Assembly (NCBI GenBank): GCA_028290305.1
Contig: JAQGKC010000090.1
Span: forward strand, 1-62,866
Source: Bradyrhizobium sp.
GTDB lineage: Bacteria > Pseudomonadota > Alphaproteobacteria > Rhizobiales > Xanthobacteraceae
DNA length: 62,866 nucleotides
Direction of reading: 5' to 3'
Part shown: in pieces, positions 62,463 through 62,866 of the stretch
How the letters are laid out: every line of letters starts with the position of its first letter
Numbering within the stretch: position 1 is the first letter of the stretch
Notes under the pieces: model-generated
Databases searched by the model: none
What the model was told of the DNA's origin: nothing
What the model saw: only the letters and a program-made list of their open reading frames with translations
Program-made: the position numbers and the translations under genes

Positions 62463-62866
62463 TTAAACACGGGCGTAGTGGTGATGAAGTACACCCAGGA
62501 TGGTGCGTGAACTGATCACACCGGTTCGCCGAACCGGGAGAGAAAACGTCGAATCTTTGTCCAATGACCGATGCGTTCTGATGTTGTTGTAATAGCGTGC
62601 ATACGATTGCAGAATCTGGCGCAGATGCACCTCGCCCAAGACAATGATGTGGTCCACACATTCACGCCGGATCGACCCGATCAGCCGTTCGGCAACGCCA
62701 TTCTGCCAGGGCGAGGCTGGTGCGGTAGGCTTGTCCCGAATGCCCATGGCGCGCAATCGGCGTGTGACGACGCTGGCATAGATCCGATCGCGATCGCGGA
62801 TGAGGTAGTGCGGAGCCTCATCCCAAGGAAATGCCTCCGTTATTTGACGTGCAACCCATTCGGCCG
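62463..62866 (-). mobile_element. Insertion-sequence transposase (DDE integrase core), partial
   Basis: The minus-strand frame enters from beyond the right end (AEWVARQITEAFPWDEAPHYLIRDRD) and ends with HHHYARV at 62463. It contains the C-terminal part of an rve-type integrase core: SPWQNGVAERLIGSIRRECVDHII, whose Glu would be the third residue of the DDE triad, and then YNNIRTHRSLDKDS. The start of the gene lies outside the window. The IS end is probably near 62445-62460, where the frame of the adjoining hypothetical protein begins to make sense. Confidence 0.85.

Noticed and set aside
1..62866. CRISPR array or retron-like repeats
   Set aside because: No regularly spaced repeat series was seen; the repeats found are isolated pairs or inverted repeats.

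Overview
The window reads as a chromosomal segment of a GC-rich alphaproteobacterium of the Bradyrhizobium/Rhodopseudomonas group (Nitrobacteraceae). The basis is a CtrA master regulator next to fliI-fliJ, a cheY-cheB-cheR run, flhA, many Liv-type ABC transporters, and several small proteins of types I associate with Bradyrhizobium. This is family recognition by eye; no database search was run.

Left part (1-24.2 kb), mostly core genome with decaying patches. It holds cheY (partial)-cheB-cheR, a four-gene minus-strand cassette resembling enterobacterial yjfL-yjfM-yjfC (DUF350, two small envelope proteins, glutathionylspermidine-synthase fold), ctrA facing away from fliI-fliJ, an ECF sigma/anti-sigma pair, a MarR regulator divergent from a frameshifted flavin monooxygenase, flhA, an MFS permease, several small hypothetical proteins, a frameshifted caspase/Sel1 protein, a gamma-glutamyltransferase homologue and an apparent fluoroacetate dehalogenase. 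An SDR gene and an ArsR gene were cut at their 5' ends by one deletion.

Middle part (24.2-50.8 kb), a coherent catabolic region: LysR; two class II aldolases and an MFS permease; a Liv-type importer whose permease LivM and ATPases LivG and LivF are one polypeptide; an IclR regulator facing a TPP enzyme, an SDR without the catalytic Tyr-Lys pair, a fumarate-reductase-like flavoprotein and a cupin; a Baeyer-Villiger-type monooxygenase; two tandem amidohydrolases, the second of which has lost most metal ligands; a second complete Liv importer; a MarR regulator; and an LLM flavin monooxygenase. Two promoters here share a GTATAC-centred motif. The likely job is uptake and oxidative/hydrolytic breakdown of an organic acid or N-containing compound, substrate unknown.

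Right part (50.8-62.9 kb), rearranged accessory DNA: remnants of a hydrolase, an ABC ATPase, three SDR/hydrolase fragments and a VIT-like protein; an AlkB-type dioxygenase; a small regulon of alpha/beta hydrolases around a CGNR zinc-finger regulator with three 33-bp inverted repeats; a type II haloacid dehalogenase; a 3' tRNA(CAT) remnant that looks like an integration scar; an RND efflux operon whose adaptor carries an in-frame stop; a repeat-rich gap; and a hypothetical gene cut by an insertion sequence that runs off the window.

Several genes are broken by single-base losses, mostly in or beside homopolymers. These may be real decay or assembly errors, and raw reads would be needed to tell.
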